DNA of 64,000 nucleotides from JAGVSZ01 sp963747775 (GTDB taxonomy: Bacteria; Pseudomonadota; Gammaproteobacteria; Burkholderiales; SG8-39). The stretch spans positions 62,001-126,000 of the forward strand of contig CAVVGT010000007.1 in NCBI GenBank assembly GCA_963747775.1, in the 5' to 3' direction. The notes under the pieces are model-generated. The model saw only the letters and a program-made list of their open reading frames with translations. It did not search any database and was not told the DNA's origin. Of the stretch, positions 49,747 through 58,983 are shown one piece after another. A program made the position numbers and the translations under genes. The first letter of the stretch is position 1. Each line of letters starts with the position of its first letter.

Positions 49747-51216
49747 TCAGGATTTTCCCGGCGCGATCTGCTCGCGGGCCTTCTTCTGCTCCTGGTGGAC
49801 ATCGAGCATCAGCTTGTAGGCCGCGTAGTACTTATAGATGTTGCGCACGTACGTGGTGGCCTCTATGCCGACCTTCTCGGCAGTGACGATCTCCACGTTG
49901 TTGAACCACTTGTCGGGGTCGAACCCGCGCTTCTCCGCCTCCTTGCGCATCTGGGCGATGCGGCCCGGACCGGCGTTGTAGGAGGCGAACGCGAAGAGCG
50001 ACCGGTTGGCCTCGCTGAACTTCGCGTCCGGGAAGTAGCGGGTCATGAGCTGATCCATGTACTTCGCGCCGCCGTGGATGTTGGGCTCGGTGAGCGTGAT
50101 GTCGCCGACTTTCAGCGCGGCGCCGGTCGCCGGCATGATCTGCATGACCCCGATGGCTCCGAACTGGCTCTTGGCGTTCTGGTTGAGCTGCGACTCCTGG
50201 TAGCCTTGCGCCGCGAGCATGAGCGGGTCGAAGCCGTACTTCTCGCCGTACTTGCGGAAGAGCGCCAGCGTATGCTCGAAGCGCTGCCTGTCGGCCGAGC
50301 CGGTCGGGTCTTTGAGCTGCTTGACCCGGCCGGAGTACTCCTTCTTTCGCGCCACGAGCAGATTCTGCTTCTTGATGAAGTTGGCGTAGAACTCGTTGAG
50401 GATTTCCTGCAGCTTCGGACTGTCCTTGCGGATCGCCCAGCCGACCATGCCGCCGGTCCGCACCGTGGCCTGCTCGTTCACCTTGATCTTGGGCAGCACC
50501 TGCGCCCAGATCCGTGCCTTCCAGTCGTCGACCACGATCGCCTCGAGGAGTCCCGCGTTCAGCATCTCCAGCATGTCCTCGTCCTCGAGGGCGTCCGGGA
50601 CCAGGACAAGATTGGCAGGAGCCTTGTTCTCCTTCTTGAGGCGCGTGTTGAGCGCGACGAGGCTTTCGTAGTAACTCGACGTCTTGCGGACGTGCACCGT
50701 CTTGCCGGCGAGATCCTCGGCGGTCGCGATCGCGGGTGACTTCGGGCCGGTCACGACCAGTTCCGACACCGGCTTCTGATCCGCCGGTGCCAGGAAGTCG
50801 ACGATCTTCTTCCGCGCGTCGGTGACCGTCAGGTTGCCGGCGGCGATGTCGCCCAACCCTTCGGCGACATCCTGCAGCAGCTCGTCGCGCGTCGTCGGGA
50901 TCATGAACACCGTGATCGGCCGCTTGCCGAGCTCTTTCGCGTACTTCTTGTTGAGGAACTGCTCGAAGTCGCGGATGTTGTCCGCGGTGAGGCCGCGCTC
51001 GCGGCCCTTGTCGTTGTAGTACAGGGTGCGGCTGTACGGGACGAGGACGCGGACGTGCCGCCGCTTGACCATCCCGTCTAAGTCGCCTTTCCATTCCTTG
51101 GCCTCGGTCGGCAGGGCACGGGCTTTCGCGGGGTCCTTGGCCGGTGTCTGGGCAAGCGCAGCGGCGGCCGCGACGAATAGGAGGAGCGCGGCGCAGAGCG
51201 AGAACCGGTGGGTCAT
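49747..51216 (-). CDS. MltF-like membrane-bound lytic transglycosylase
   Basis: 489 residues from the ATG at 51216, signal peptide FSLCAALLLFVAAAAALAQ. The first half is a solute-binding-protein-3 domain (HVRVLVPYSRTLYYNDKGRE, RGLTADNIRDFEQF, VAEGLGDIAAGNLTVTDARK). The C-terminal half is an SLT domain with the catalytic Glu in LAAQGYQESQLNQNAKSQFG then AIGVMQIMPATGAAL, and AFASYNAGPGRIAQMRKEAE. It cleaves glycan strands in the periplasm, and in MltF the N-terminal module regulates this by binding muropeptides. Confidence 0.9.
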   Translation of the reverse strand: MTHRFSLCAALLLFVAAAAALAQTPAKDPAKARALPTEAKEWKGDLDGMVKRRHVRVLVPYSRTLYYNDKGRERGLTADNIRDFEQFLNKKYAKELGKRPITVFMIPTTRDELLQDVAEGLGDIAAGNLTVTDARKKIVDFLAPADQKPVSELVVTGPKSPAIATAEDLAGKTVHVRKTSSYYESLVALNTRLKKENKAPANLVLVPDALEDEDMLEMLNAGLLEAIVVDDWKARIWAQVLPKIKVNEQATVRTGGMVGWAIRKDSPKLQEILNEFYANFIKKQNLLVARKKEYSGRVKQLKDPTGSADRQRFEHTLALFRKYGEKYGFDPLMLAAQGYQESQLNQNAKSQFGAIGVMQIMPATGAALKVGDITLTEPNIHGGAKYMDQLMTRYFPDAKFSEANRSLFAFASYNAGPGRIAQMRKEAEKRGFDPDKWFNNVEIVTAEKVGIEATTYVRNIYKYYAAYKLMLDVHQEQKKAREQIAPGKS

Positions 51217-51336
51217 GGGATCGGCCTCGTCGGAGCTGGAGGTTCGAGGCCGCGGCGGTGGCCGCGGCTCGGGGGCGCCGATTCTACCCACCTCCCCCCC
51301 GACTCGGGAAGCGATGGCTGGACGGCGGCCGAACGG

Positions 51337-51831
51337 TCAGCGCAGGCCCGACGGCATCGAGCTGTAGGCCGGGTCGCGGAAGATGCCGACGAACTTGACC
51401 GCGCCGCTCTCCGCGTCGAACACGGGCTGGGCGATCATCTCGAAGGTGCCGTCGCGCCAGCGATAGGTCCAGGCATCGGTGGCCGTCCGCCAGAAGCTCA
51501 TGCGTTCCATCGGCGGACCGACCCGGTCCAGCACCTCCTCGCGGTGGGCGCCTTCGCGCATCCACTGGAAGTTTGCCGCCGTGAGCACCTGGGCATACTC
51601 GGCGACGGTACCGCCCGGAGCGAACACGACGCGCCAGGTCTCGAAGCCCGAGGGACCGGTCACGTAATACCACGCGGGATTTCCGCCCGCCAGCTTGCGC
51701 TCGGCGCCGGGAGCGCCGAGCCGCTCGCGCACTTGCGCCTGCGACTCGCCCACGCGGACCGAGTCGGCGCGGGGAATCGCCGCGCAGGCGGCAAGGGACA
51801 GGGCGGCGGCGAGGATCAGAGGTCGGAGCAT
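51337..51831 (-). CDS. Small outer-membrane-type lipoprotein, BamE/SmpA-like pattern
   Basis: 164 residues with a lipobox LAAC (Cys16). DSVRVGESQAQVRERLGAPG, WYYVTGPSGFETWRVVFAPG and a second GAHREEVLDRVGPPMERMSF then TYRWRD form two similar halves of the BamE-like (SmpA/OmlA) kind, in which VxxGxxxxxVxxxLGxP is the signature. The function is unknown; envelope assembly is possible. It is 120 bases upstream of the transglycosylase gene on the same strand. Confidence 0.78.
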   Translation of the reverse strand: MLRPLILAAALSLAACAAIPRADSVRVGESQAQVRERLGAPGAERKLAGGNPAWYYVTGPSGFETWRVVFAPGGTVAEYAQVLTAANFQWMREGAHREEVLDRVGPPMERMSFWRTATDAWTYRWRDGTFEMIAQPVFDAESGAVKFVGIFRDPAYSSMPSGLR

Positions 51832-51941
51832 GCTTGGGCCTCCGCGGTCGAGAGCGCCAATCTAGCGCGTCGCGCGCCGGCGGTCCACGCCGCGCGACGC
51901 GGTTACAATTCGCTCCCCTTCCCCGCACCCCGGCGCCCCCC

Positions 51942-52706
51942 ATGGACCTCCCGCGCAACGCCTTCAAGCACGCTATCGCGGCCGGCAAGCCGCAGATCGG
52001 CCTCTGGCTCTCGCTGTCGAGCAACTACAGCGCGGAGGTGTGCGCCGGGTCCGGCTTCGACTGGCTGCTGCTCGACACCGAGCATTCGCCGAACGAGATC
52101 GACATGGTGCTCGGGCAGCTGCAGGCGATCGCGCCCTACCCCTCGCACCCGGTCGTGCGCGTCGCCTGGAACGACGCGGTGATCGTGAAGCGCACGCTCG
52201 ACGTCGGCGCGCAGACGCTGCTCTTTCCGTTCGTGCAGAGCGCGGCCGAGGCCGTAGACGCGGTCGCCGCGACGCGCTACCCACCGCGCGGCATGCGCGG
52301 CGTCGCCGGCACCACGCGCGCGACCCGCTTCGGCCGCGTCAAGGACTACGCGAAGCGTGCGCACGAGGAGACGTGCGTTCTCGTCCAGGTCGAGACCCAG
52401 GAGGCCGTCGACGCGATCGAGGCAATCGCGAAAGTGGACGGCGTGGACGGGATCTTCATCGGCCCGGCCGACTACCACGCTTCGCTCGGCTATCCCGGCG
52501 AGACCGCCAATCCCGCGGTGCTGCCGAAGATCGAGGACGCCGTCCGCCGCATCCGCGCGGCCGGCAAGGCGCCCGGCATCCTCACACCCGACGAGAAGCT
52601 CGCGAAGCGCTATCTCGAGCTCGGGGCGCTGTTCGTCGCGGTGGGCGCGGACATCGGCCTCCTCGCGCGCGGGTCGGAGTGGCTCGCCTCCAGGTTCAAG
52701 AGCTGA
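51942..52706 (+). CDS. HpcH/HpaI-family aldolase
   Basis: 254 residues. AGKPQIGLWLSLSSNYSAEV, GFDWLLLDTEHSPNEIDMVL (metal and base region), VGAQTLLFPFVQSAAEAVDA, RYPPRGMRGVAGTTRATRFG, VQVETQEAVDAIEAIAKVDG and VDGIFIGPADYHASLGYPGE are class II HpaI-type blocks with the Glu and Asp metal ligands. It retro-aldol cleaves 4-hydroxy-2-oxo acids to pyruvate and an aldehyde. The 2-hydroxyacid dehydrogenase gene begins 3 bases later, so the pair is co-expressed. Confidence 0.88.
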   Translation: MDLPRNAFKHAIAAGKPQIGLWLSLSSNYSAEVCAGSGFDWLLLDTEHSPNEIDMVLGQLQAIAPYPSHPVVRVAWNDAVIVKRTLDVGAQTLLFPFVQSAAEAVDAVAATRYPPRGMRGVAGTTRATRFGRVKDYAKRAHEETCVLVQVETQEAVDAIEAIAKVDGVDGIFIGPADYHASLGYPGETANPAVLPKIEDAVRRIRAAGKAPGILTPDEKLAKRYLELGALFVAVGADIGLLARGSEWLASRFKS

Positions 52707-52709
52707 GCG

Positions 52710-53648
52710 ATGAAGACCGAGATTCTCTCCGTCGCGAACATGCCGGGCCTCGACCTGGCGTCGTTCGACGGGCACTTCGCGATGCACTGGCTGTGGAAGG
52801 CGCCCGACACGGGGCGGCTCCTCGCCGAGGTTGCGCCGCGGGTGCGCGGCATCCAGGCGACCGGCAGCTCGAGCGTCGACGCGAAGCTCATCGACAGCCT
52901 GCCGAAGCTCGAGATGATCGCCTGCTGCGGGGTCGGGTACGACGGGATCGACGTGGCGGCGGCGCGGAAGCGCAACGTGATCGTGACCAACACGCCGGAC
53001 GTGCTGAACGACTGCGTCGCGGACCTCGCGCTCGGGCTGCTCATCGCCGCGAGCCGCGGCATCGGGCGCGGCGAGCGGCACGTGCGCGCCGGTCAGTGGC
53101 TGAAAGGTGGCGTGCCGCTGCAGACGCGGGTAAGCGGCAAGCGCCTCGGCATCGTCGGCATGGGCCGCATCGGCAAGGTCATCGCGCGGCGGGCGTCCGG
53201 CTTCGACATGAAGATCGCGTACCACTCGCGCCGCAAGGTCGCCGACGTACCGTTCACCTACTACGACAAGCTCGTGGACCTGGCGAAGAGCTCCGACTAC
53301 CTCGTCGCGATCATTCCGGGCGGCCAGGAGACCTTCCACCTGATCGACGAAGCGGTGCTGCGCGCCCTCGGTCCGAAGGGCATCCTGGTGAACGTCGCGC
53401 GCGGTTCGGTCGTGGACGAAGCGGCGCTGGTGAAGTGCCTCCAGGAAGGTGCGCTCGGTGGCGCCGGCCTCGACGTGTTCGAGGAGGAACCGAAGATGCC
53501 CGAAGCGCTGTGGGCAATGGAGAACGTCATCCTCACTCCGCACATCGGCAGCGGGACGAACGAGACGCGCGCGGCGATGAGCCGCCTCACGCTCGACAAC
53601 CTGGTCGCGCACTTCGCCGGGAAGCCGGTGTTGACGCCGGTGCCGTAG
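52710..53648 (+). CDS. D-isomer 2-hydroxyacid dehydrogenase
   Basis: 312 residues. NAD motif GMGRIGKVIARRA at about 150-162, catalytic Arg in VNVARGSVVDEAALVKCLQE, catalytic Glu in GLDVFEEEPKMPEALW and His in NVILTPHIGSGTNETR. CGVGYDGIDVAAARKRNVIV and NTPDVLNDCVADLALGLLIA are typical of the glyoxylate/hydroxypyruvate reductase branch. The HYHSR-like loop (AYHSRRKV) suggests NADPH use. Follows the aldolase gene. Confidence 0.87.
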   Translation: MKTEILSVANMPGLDLASFDGHFAMHWLWKAPDTGRLLAEVAPRVRGIQATGSSSVDAKLIDSLPKLEMIACCGVGYDGIDVAAARKRNVIVTNTPDVLNDCVADLALGLLIAASRGIGRGERHVRAGQWLKGGVPLQTRVSGKRLGIVGMGRIGKVIARRASGFDMKIAYHSRRKVADVPFTYYDKLVDLAKSSDYLVAIIPGGQETFHLIDEAVLRALGPKGILVNVARGSVVDEAALVKCLQEGALGGAGLDVFEEEPKMPEALWAMENVILTPHIGSGTNETRAAMSRLTLDNLVAHFAGKPVLTPVP

Positions 53649-53838
53649 CCGGACGTCGTGGCGCGCGGGGCACGTTCCCGCAGCGCCGGCCTCGAGAAAC
53701 GGGCCGCCTGGAAGCGGCCGTCTTTCCTTGGCTTGCTGCACCGCACTGCGCGGTGGCGCAGGGTCTCTGCGGTACACTCGCTCCGCCATTCGATTGGGGT
53801 TGACCCGGACACCCAACGACCATCGAGGAGGCAGTCAG

Positions 53839-54780
53839 ATGAATTCCGTTCGCACGCTCGTCGCAGTCGCCGTCGTCGCGGCATTCGCCGCGCCCGCCAC
53901 CGCTCAGCAGGTGACATTCATGACCGGGCCGCAGGGCGGCTCGTGGATTCCGCTGGGCGGCGCGCTGAAAGGCATGTGGGAGAAAGAGGTCCCCGGCCTG
54001 CAGATCCAGCAGACACCCGGCGCCGGAATCGCGAACGTCCGCGGCATCGACGAGGGCAAGGCGCAGATCGGTTTCGCGAACTCCAGCACGACCGTCGACG
54101 GGCTCGAAGGCCGTGCGCCGTATCCGAAGAAGGTCACCAACGTCTGCCAGGTCGCGAACCTCTACCCGCAGTACTTCCAGGTGGTCGCACTCGCCGACGC
54201 CAAGGTGAACTCGCTCGCCGACCTGAAAGGCAAGTCGCTCGTCACCCAGCCCAAGGGCAATACCGCGGAGATCCTGACGCTGACCGTGCTCAAGCTGAAC
54301 GGCATGGATTACGGATCGCTCGCCAAAGCGAACTTCCAGGCCGCCTACACCGATGCGGTGGGCATGATGAAGGACGGCCACGTGCAGGTGTTCACGCTCG
54401 GCACCACCGCGCCGGCTTCCGCCGTCATGGACCTCGCCAGCGCGCGCGACGTCCGGCTGGTCCCGGTCGACGACAAGACCATGGGCACGCTGAAGAAGGA
54501 GAACCCCGGCTACAACAAGCTCGTCATCAAGGCCGGGACCTATCCCAAGCAGGACAGGGACGTGCCGGTGATCGGCTACTCGACGCACATCGTGGCCGCG
54601 TGCAACCTGCCCGAGGACACCGTGTACAAGATGACCAAGGCGATGGCGTCGAACATCGCGAACATGGCGGCGGTGGTGAAGTCGATCGAGGGCGTGACGC
54701 CGAAGGACATGGCGCTCGACATCGGCGTGCCGCTCCACAAGGGCGCGGCGAAGTTCTACAAGGAGGCCGGCGCCCTGTAG
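53839..54780 (+). CDS. TAXI-family TRAP transporter solute receptor
   Basis: 313 residues from the ATG at 53839 (SD GAGGAGG). Signal peptide LVAVAVVAAFAAPATAQ, then TFMTGPQGGSWIPLGGALKG, the TAXI entry pattern. VPGLQIQQTPGAGIANVRGI, GKAQIGFANSSTTVDGLEG and DLKGKSLVTQPKGNTAEILT follow. TAXI receptors deliver substrates to fused TRAP permeases, and the matching permease gene starts 70 bases downstream. The ligand is unknown. Confidence 0.9.
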   Translation: MNSVRTLVAVAVVAAFAAPATAQQVTFMTGPQGGSWIPLGGALKGMWEKEVPGLQIQQTPGAGIANVRGIDEGKAQIGFANSSTTVDGLEGRAPYPKKVTNVCQVANLYPQYFQVVALADAKVNSLADLKGKSLVTQPKGNTAEILTLTVLKLNGMDYGSLAKANFQAAYTDAVGMMKDGHVQVFTLGTTAPASAVMDLASARDVRLVPVDDKTMGTLKKENPGYNKLVIKAGTYPKQDRDVPVIGYSTHIVAACNLPEDTVYKMTKAMASNIANMAAVVKSIEGVTPKDMALDIGVPLHKGAAKFYKEAGAL

Positions 54781-54850
54781 CGCGATCGGCGCCGCGCGTG
54801 GGTGGGGGACGGCGCAGCCGCCTTCTCCCGTCCCGCCTCGGGGGAGGACC

Positions 54851-56737
54851 ATGCAGGAGGAGAACGAGCCCACCGCACCGACGTGGGGGCCGCTCAGGCT
54901 GACCATCGCGGCGATCGCCGTCGCGATGTCGGTCTACCACATGTACGTCGCCGCCTTCGGGCCGCCGGAGGCGGTGATCTTCCGCGGCACGCATCTCCTC
55001 TTCGCGCTCACGCTCGTCTTTCTGCTGTTCCCGACGCGTCCTGGCGCGGGCGTCGCATGGCGCATGCTCGACGCGCTCCTGGTCCTCCTCGGCTGGGGCA
55101 TCGTGCTGCACATCTTCCTGAACTACGAGTACTTCACGAACCGCATCATCTACATCGACGAGCTGACCTTCGCCGACAAGTTCTGGACGGTCACCGCCGT
55201 AATCGTCGTGCTCGAAGGCACCCGGCGCATGCTCGGCTGGGCGCTTCCGCTCACCGCGGTCGCGTTCCTCGTGTATGCGGCGCTCTTCACCAACGTGGCG
55301 ACGCCGGTCCTGATGGAGCAGCTGTACCTCTCGACCGAAGGGATCTTCGGCTCGACGCTCGGCGTCTCGGCGTCCTACGTGATGCTGTTCGTGCTGTTCG
55401 GCGCGTTCATGGAAAAGAGCGGCACCGGACAGCTCTTCATGGACTTCGCGCTCTCGATCACCGGGCACACCGCAGGCGGGCCGGGCAAGGTTTCGGTCAT
55501 CTCGTCGAGCCTCTTCGGAACCGTGTCCGGCAGCGCGGTCGCGAACGTCATGGTCGACGGGCCGCTGACCATTCCGCTGATGAAGCGCTCGGGCTTCCGG
55601 CCGCCGTTCGCCGCCGCGGTCGAGGCCACCGCCTCCACCGGCGGGCAGATCATGCCGCCGGTGATGGGCGCCGCCGCGTTCGTCATGGCGGAGTTCCTCG
55701 CGGTGCCGTACGCGCAAGTCGCGCTGTGGGCAGTGGTGCCGGCGCTGCTCTACTACGTCGCCGTGTTCTTCGCGGTGCACTTCGAGGCGAAGCGCCACGG
55801 CCTGCACGGCGTGCCGCGATCCGAGCTGCCGCGGTTCGGTGCGGTGATGCGCGAGCGCGGGCACCTGTTCATCCCCATCCTCGTCATCCTGCTGGGCCTG
55901 ATGTACGGCTACTCAGCGCCCCTGTGCGCGCTCGTCGGCGCGCTGTCCTGCATGCCGGTGGCGCTGCTGCGCGCGACCACCCGCGCCGGCATCACCTGGC
56001 GATCGGCGCTCGAGGCGCTCGAGGACGGCGCGAAGAACACGCTGTCGGTCGCGATGGCGTGTGCCTGCGCCGGCATCGTGATCGGCTGCGTCACGATCAC
56101 CGGGCTCGGCATCACGTTCACGCAGGTGGTCGTCGGGCTGGCGCAAAACGCGCTGATCCTCGCGCTGATCCTCACCGCGGCCGCCGGCATCGTGCTGGGC
56201 ATGGGCATGCCGACCACGCCCGCTTACATCGTGATGGTCGCGCTGCTAGTGCCGGCGCTTGTCAAGCTCGGCGCGCCCACGCCCGCGGCCCACATGTTCG
56301 CCTTCTACTTCGCAATCCTGTCGGCGATTACGCCGCCGGTCGCGCTCGCGGTCTACGCCGCGGCGAGCCTCGCCAAGACCGACCTGTGGTCGGCGGGCTG
56401 GGCGGCCGTGCGCGTCGGCGCGGCCGGTTTCATCGTGCCGTTCATGTTCGTCTACGAGCCGATGTTGCTGCTGATCGTCAAGGACTGGGCTGCCGACTGG
56501 CTGTACGTGACCTGGGCGGTGGTCTCGGCGACGATCGGCGTGATGTGCCTCGCCGGCGGGCTGTTCGGCTGGCTGCTCGCGGCGACCTCGCTGTGGCAGC
56601 GGACTGCACTGCTCGTTGCGGCCCTGTGCCTGATCAAACCGGGACTCGTCACCGATGCGATCGGCCTGGCGCTGCTGGCGCTGGTGGTCGCGGTGCAGTG
56701 GCCGGTCCGTCGGCGCGCAGTGTCCGGCCCCACCTGA
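54851..56737 (+). CDS. TRAP transporter fused permease (4TM/12TM, DctQM type)
   Basis: 628 residues, highly hydrophobic. The first four helices match the small (Q) subunit and the rest the large (M) subunit. LFGTVSGSAVANVMVDGPLT, FAAAVEATASTGGQIMPPVM, GLGITFTQVVVGLAQNALIL, GIVLGMGMPTTPAYIVMVAL and FYFAILSAITPPVALAVYAA are the conserved TRAP-M loops (SGS, STGG, GMGMPT, TPPV). It imports an organic acid with Na+, using the TAXI receptor just upstream. Confidence 0.92.
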   Translation: MQEENEPTAPTWGPLRLTIAAIAVAMSVYHMYVAAFGPPEAVIFRGTHLLFALTLVFLLFPTRPGAGVAWRMLDALLVLLGWGIVLHIFLNYEYFTNRIIYIDELTFADKFWTVTAVIVVLEGTRRMLGWALPLTAVAFLVYAALFTNVATPVLMEQLYLSTEGIFGSTLGVSASYVMLFVLFGAFMEKSGTGQLFMDFALSITGHTAGGPGKVSVISSSLFGTVSGSAVANVMVDGPLTIPLMKRSGFRPPFAAAVEATASTGGQIMPPVMGAAAFVMAEFLAVPYAQVALWAVVPALLYYVAVFFAVHFEAKRHGLHGVPRSELPRFGAVMRERGHLFIPILVILLGLMYGYSAPLCALVGALSCMPVALLRATTRAGITWRSALEALEDGAKNTLSVAMACACAGIVIGCVTITGLGITFTQVVVGLAQNALILALILTAAAGIVLGMGMPTTPAYIVMVALLVPALVKLGAPTPAAHMFAFYFAILSAITPPVALAVYAAASLAKTDLWSAGWAAVRVGAAGFIVPFMFVYEPMLLLIVKDWAADWLYVTWAVVSATIGVMCLAGGLFGWLLAATSLWQRTALLVAALCLIKPGLVTDAIGLALLALVVAVQWPVRRRAVSGPT

Positions 56738-56747
56738 CCGCCGCGTC

Positions 56748-57935
56748 GTGACGGCAGCCACGCGCTGGCCCGCCGTCGCCGCAGCGATCGCCACCGGCGT
56801 CGTCGCGGCGGCGTACGTCGGCAAGCTCCCGCCCGCGCTCCCCGCTCTCACGAGCGAGTTCGGCCTCTCGCTCGTCGCCGCCGGCTGGGTCGTGGCGATG
56901 TTCAACGCCATCGCGACCGTGACCGCCATTTTCTTCGGCGTCGCGGCCGATCGTGCCGGCGCCTTTCGCGCCTGCATCGCGGGGCTGTCGCTGCTCGCGA
57001 TCGGCGGCGCGGCGGGAACTCTCGCTGCCGGCCCCGCCTGGCTGATGGCCTCGCGAGTGGTCGAGGGCATCGGATTCATCACCGTATCGGTCTCCGCTGC
57101 CGCGCTCGTCTTCACCGCGGCCGCGCCCGACGACCGCAAGCTCGCGCTCGGGGTGTGGAGCGCGTACATGCCGTTCGGCTTCGCGGTGACCGTGCTCGCC
57201 GCGCCGCCGCTCCTCGCGGCGGTCGGCTGGCGCGGCCTCTGGCTCGGCATCGTCGTCGCTACGCTGCTGTGCGGCGCATGGCTCGCCACGCAGCGCACGC
57301 GCTACGCCCTGCCGCCCGCCAGCGCACGCTCGCTCGCGACGACCGCCGCGACGCTGCGGCAACCCGGGCCCTGGTGGGTCGCCGCGGCGATGGGCTGTTA
57401 CACCGCCCAGTGGAGCTCGGTGATGGTGTGGCTGCCGACGTTCCTCGTCCAGGAGCGCGGGTCCTCGGTGCTCGCGGCTGCGCTCGCGACCGCACTCGCG
57501 GTTGCGGTCAACGTGCCCGGCACTCTCACCGGAACGTGGCTGCTGCAGCGCCGCGTTGCGCGCGGCCGGATCATCATGGCCGGCGCCGCGACGATGGGGC
57601 TCTGCGGCGTCATGAGCCTGGCCGCGCCCCTGCCCGACACGCTGCGCTACCTCGCGTGCCTGCTGCTCTCGTTCGGCGGCGGGATCATCCCGCCGGCGGT
57701 CCTCAGCTCGACGCAGGCCTACGCGCGCTCGGGTGCCCAAGTGGCGAGCCTGCAGGGATTGATCATGCAGGGATCCAACCTCGGGCAATTCGTCGGCCCG
57801 CTGGCGATCGCGTCGCTCGTGTCTGCGACCGGCAACTGGGCGACGGGTGCGTGGGTGTTGGGGTTCGCAGCGGCGTGCGGTGCGGCCTGCGGCGCCGTCG
57901 TAGGTCGGATCGAGCACCGGCTCGCCGCAGCGTAA
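56748..57935 (+). CDS. Major facilitator superfamily transporter (CynX/NimT-like)
   Basis: 395 residues from a GTG at 56748, 10 bases after the permease stop. Twelve hydrophobic helices; the N-half has LPPALPALTSEFGLSLVAAG and FFGVAADRAGAFRACIAGLS, the MFS loop 2-3 motif in a CynX/NimT-like form. SLQGLIMQGSNLGQFVGPLA lies in the C-half. The substrate is unknown. Being contiguous with the TRAP genes it may export a product or counter-ion. Confidence 0.82.
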   Translation: MTAATRWPAVAAAIATGVVAAAYVGKLPPALPALTSEFGLSLVAAGWVVAMFNAIATVTAIFFGVAADRAGAFRACIAGLSLLAIGGAAGTLAAGPAWLMASRVVEGIGFITVSVSAAALVFTAAAPDDRKLALGVWSAYMPFGFAVTVLAAPPLLAAVGWRGLWLGIVVATLLCGAWLATQRTRYALPPASARSLATTAATLRQPGPWWVAAAMGCYTAQWSSVMVWLPTFLVQERGSSVLAAALATALAVAVNVPGTLTGTWLLQRRVARGRIIMAGAATMGLCGVMSLAAPLPDTLRYLACLLLSFGGGIIPPAVLSSTQAYARSGAQVASLQGLIMQGSNLGQFVGPLAIASLVSATGNWATGAWVLGFAAACGAACGAVVGRIEHRLAAA

Positions 57936-57952
57936 GGCTCGCCACGGCCGGG

Positions 57953-57966
57953 TTGAGTTAGGTCAA
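57953..57966 (+). promoter_or_regulatory. FNR/ANR-like box upstream of the universal stress protein gene
   Basis: TTGAGTTAGGTCAA fits the FNR consensus with one half-site change (TTGAG-N4-GTCAA). It is centred about 76 bases before the uspA-like ATG. Universal stress genes are often switched on by FNR/ANR at low oxygen. The -10 element expected for class-II control is weak (CATGAC, 57991-57996). Confidence 0.45.
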
Positions 57967-58035
57967 ACTACGGGGGTCGGAGCGTGCCACCATGACCGTG
58001 GCAGTCCGGCCTCGCAACACGATTTGGAGAATGAC

Positions 58036-58866
58036 ATGCCCTACAAGACCATCCTCGTCCACGTCGACAACGGCAAGCGTTCCGCGGCGCGGCTCGACAT
58101 CGCTTGCCGCCTTGCGAAGCTGTCCGACGCGCATCTCATCGGCCTGCACGCCCTGACCGTTGTCAATCTGCCCTCCTATGCGCGGGTCGAAGGCGGTGTG
58201 CAGATACGCGAATTCCACGAGCGCATGGTGAGCGAGTCGGCGAAAGCCGCCGAAGCAATGTTCAAGGCGGCCGTCAAGGCGATGGGTGTCGAGAAGGTCG
58301 AGTGGCGCACGTCGCGCCGCGACGCCCTGGCGTCGGTTCCGGTTCACGGCCGCTATGCCGACGTGCTCGTGATCGGCCAGCCGAACGAGACGGACGCGAG
58401 CGGCGTCGAGCCCGACTTTGCCGAACGGCTCCTGCTCGCGGCCGGCCGGCCGGCGCTCGTGATCCCGTACGCGGGCGACTTCCCGACCGTGGGCACCCGG
58501 GTGCTGGTCGCGTGGAACGCAAGCCGCGAGGCGACCCGTGCGCTCACCGACGCGATTCCGATCCTGCGCGAAGCGAAGCAGGTGGACGTGATCGCGTTCA
58601 ACCCCAAGGACGCGCCGCACGGCGAGGTGCCGGGCGCCGACATCGGCCTCTACCTCGCCCGTCACGGCATCAAGGTGAGCGTCTCGCAGCAGACCGCGGA
58701 GGACGTCGACGTGGGTAACCAGCTCTTGTCGCGGGCGGCGGATCTCGACTCCGACCTCGTCGTGATGGGCGCCTACGGCCACTCGCGGATGAAGGAGCTG
58801 ATCCTTGGCGGCGCGACCCGCACCGTGCTCAATTCGATGACGGTGCCGGTGCTGATGTCGCACTAA
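58036..58866 (+). CDS. Universal stress protein, tandem UspA domains
   Basis: 276 residues from the ATG at 58036 (SD GGAGA, 5-base spacing). Domain 1 starts YKTILVHVDNGKRSAARLDI; domain 2 has TRVLVAWNASREATRALTDA and the ATP-binding-type end LVVMGAYGHSRMKELILGGA then TRTVLNSMTVPVLMSH (GxxGHSRxxE...GxTRxxL). Only the second half has the nucleotide motif. It probably supports survival under low oxygen or starvation. It converges on the glycosyltransferase gene. Confidence 0.88.
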   Translation: MPYKTILVHVDNGKRSAARLDIACRLAKLSDAHLIGLHALTVVNLPSYARVEGGVQIREFHERMVSESAKAAEAMFKAAVKAMGVEKVEWRTSRRDALASVPVHGRYADVLVIGQPNETDASGVEPDFAERLLLAAGRPALVIPYAGDFPTVGTRVLVAWNASREATRALTDAIPILREAKQVDVIAFNPKDAPHGEVPGADIGLYLARHGIKVSVSQQTAEDVDVGNQLLSRAADLDSDLVVMGAYGHSRMKELILGGATRTVLNSMTVPVLMSH

Positions 58867-58874
58867 AGCGCGAC

Positions 58875-58906
58875 GCGCCCCCAGACCCAAGTCAGGGGCT
58901 GGGCGC
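58875..58906. terminator. Hairpin between convergent genes
   Basis: GCGCCC.CAG.CCC pairs with GGG.CTG.GGGCGC around a 7-base loop. It sits 9 bases after the universal stress gene stop and before the opposing glycosyltransferase stop at 58984, as a two-way terminator would. It has no long T-run. Confidence 0.5.
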
Positions 58907-58983
58907 AACGACGGTCCGCGTCAGGCGTCGTCGGGCGAGATGGTGACGCGATCCGCTACGGTCACCGGCACGATGCTAGCGGA

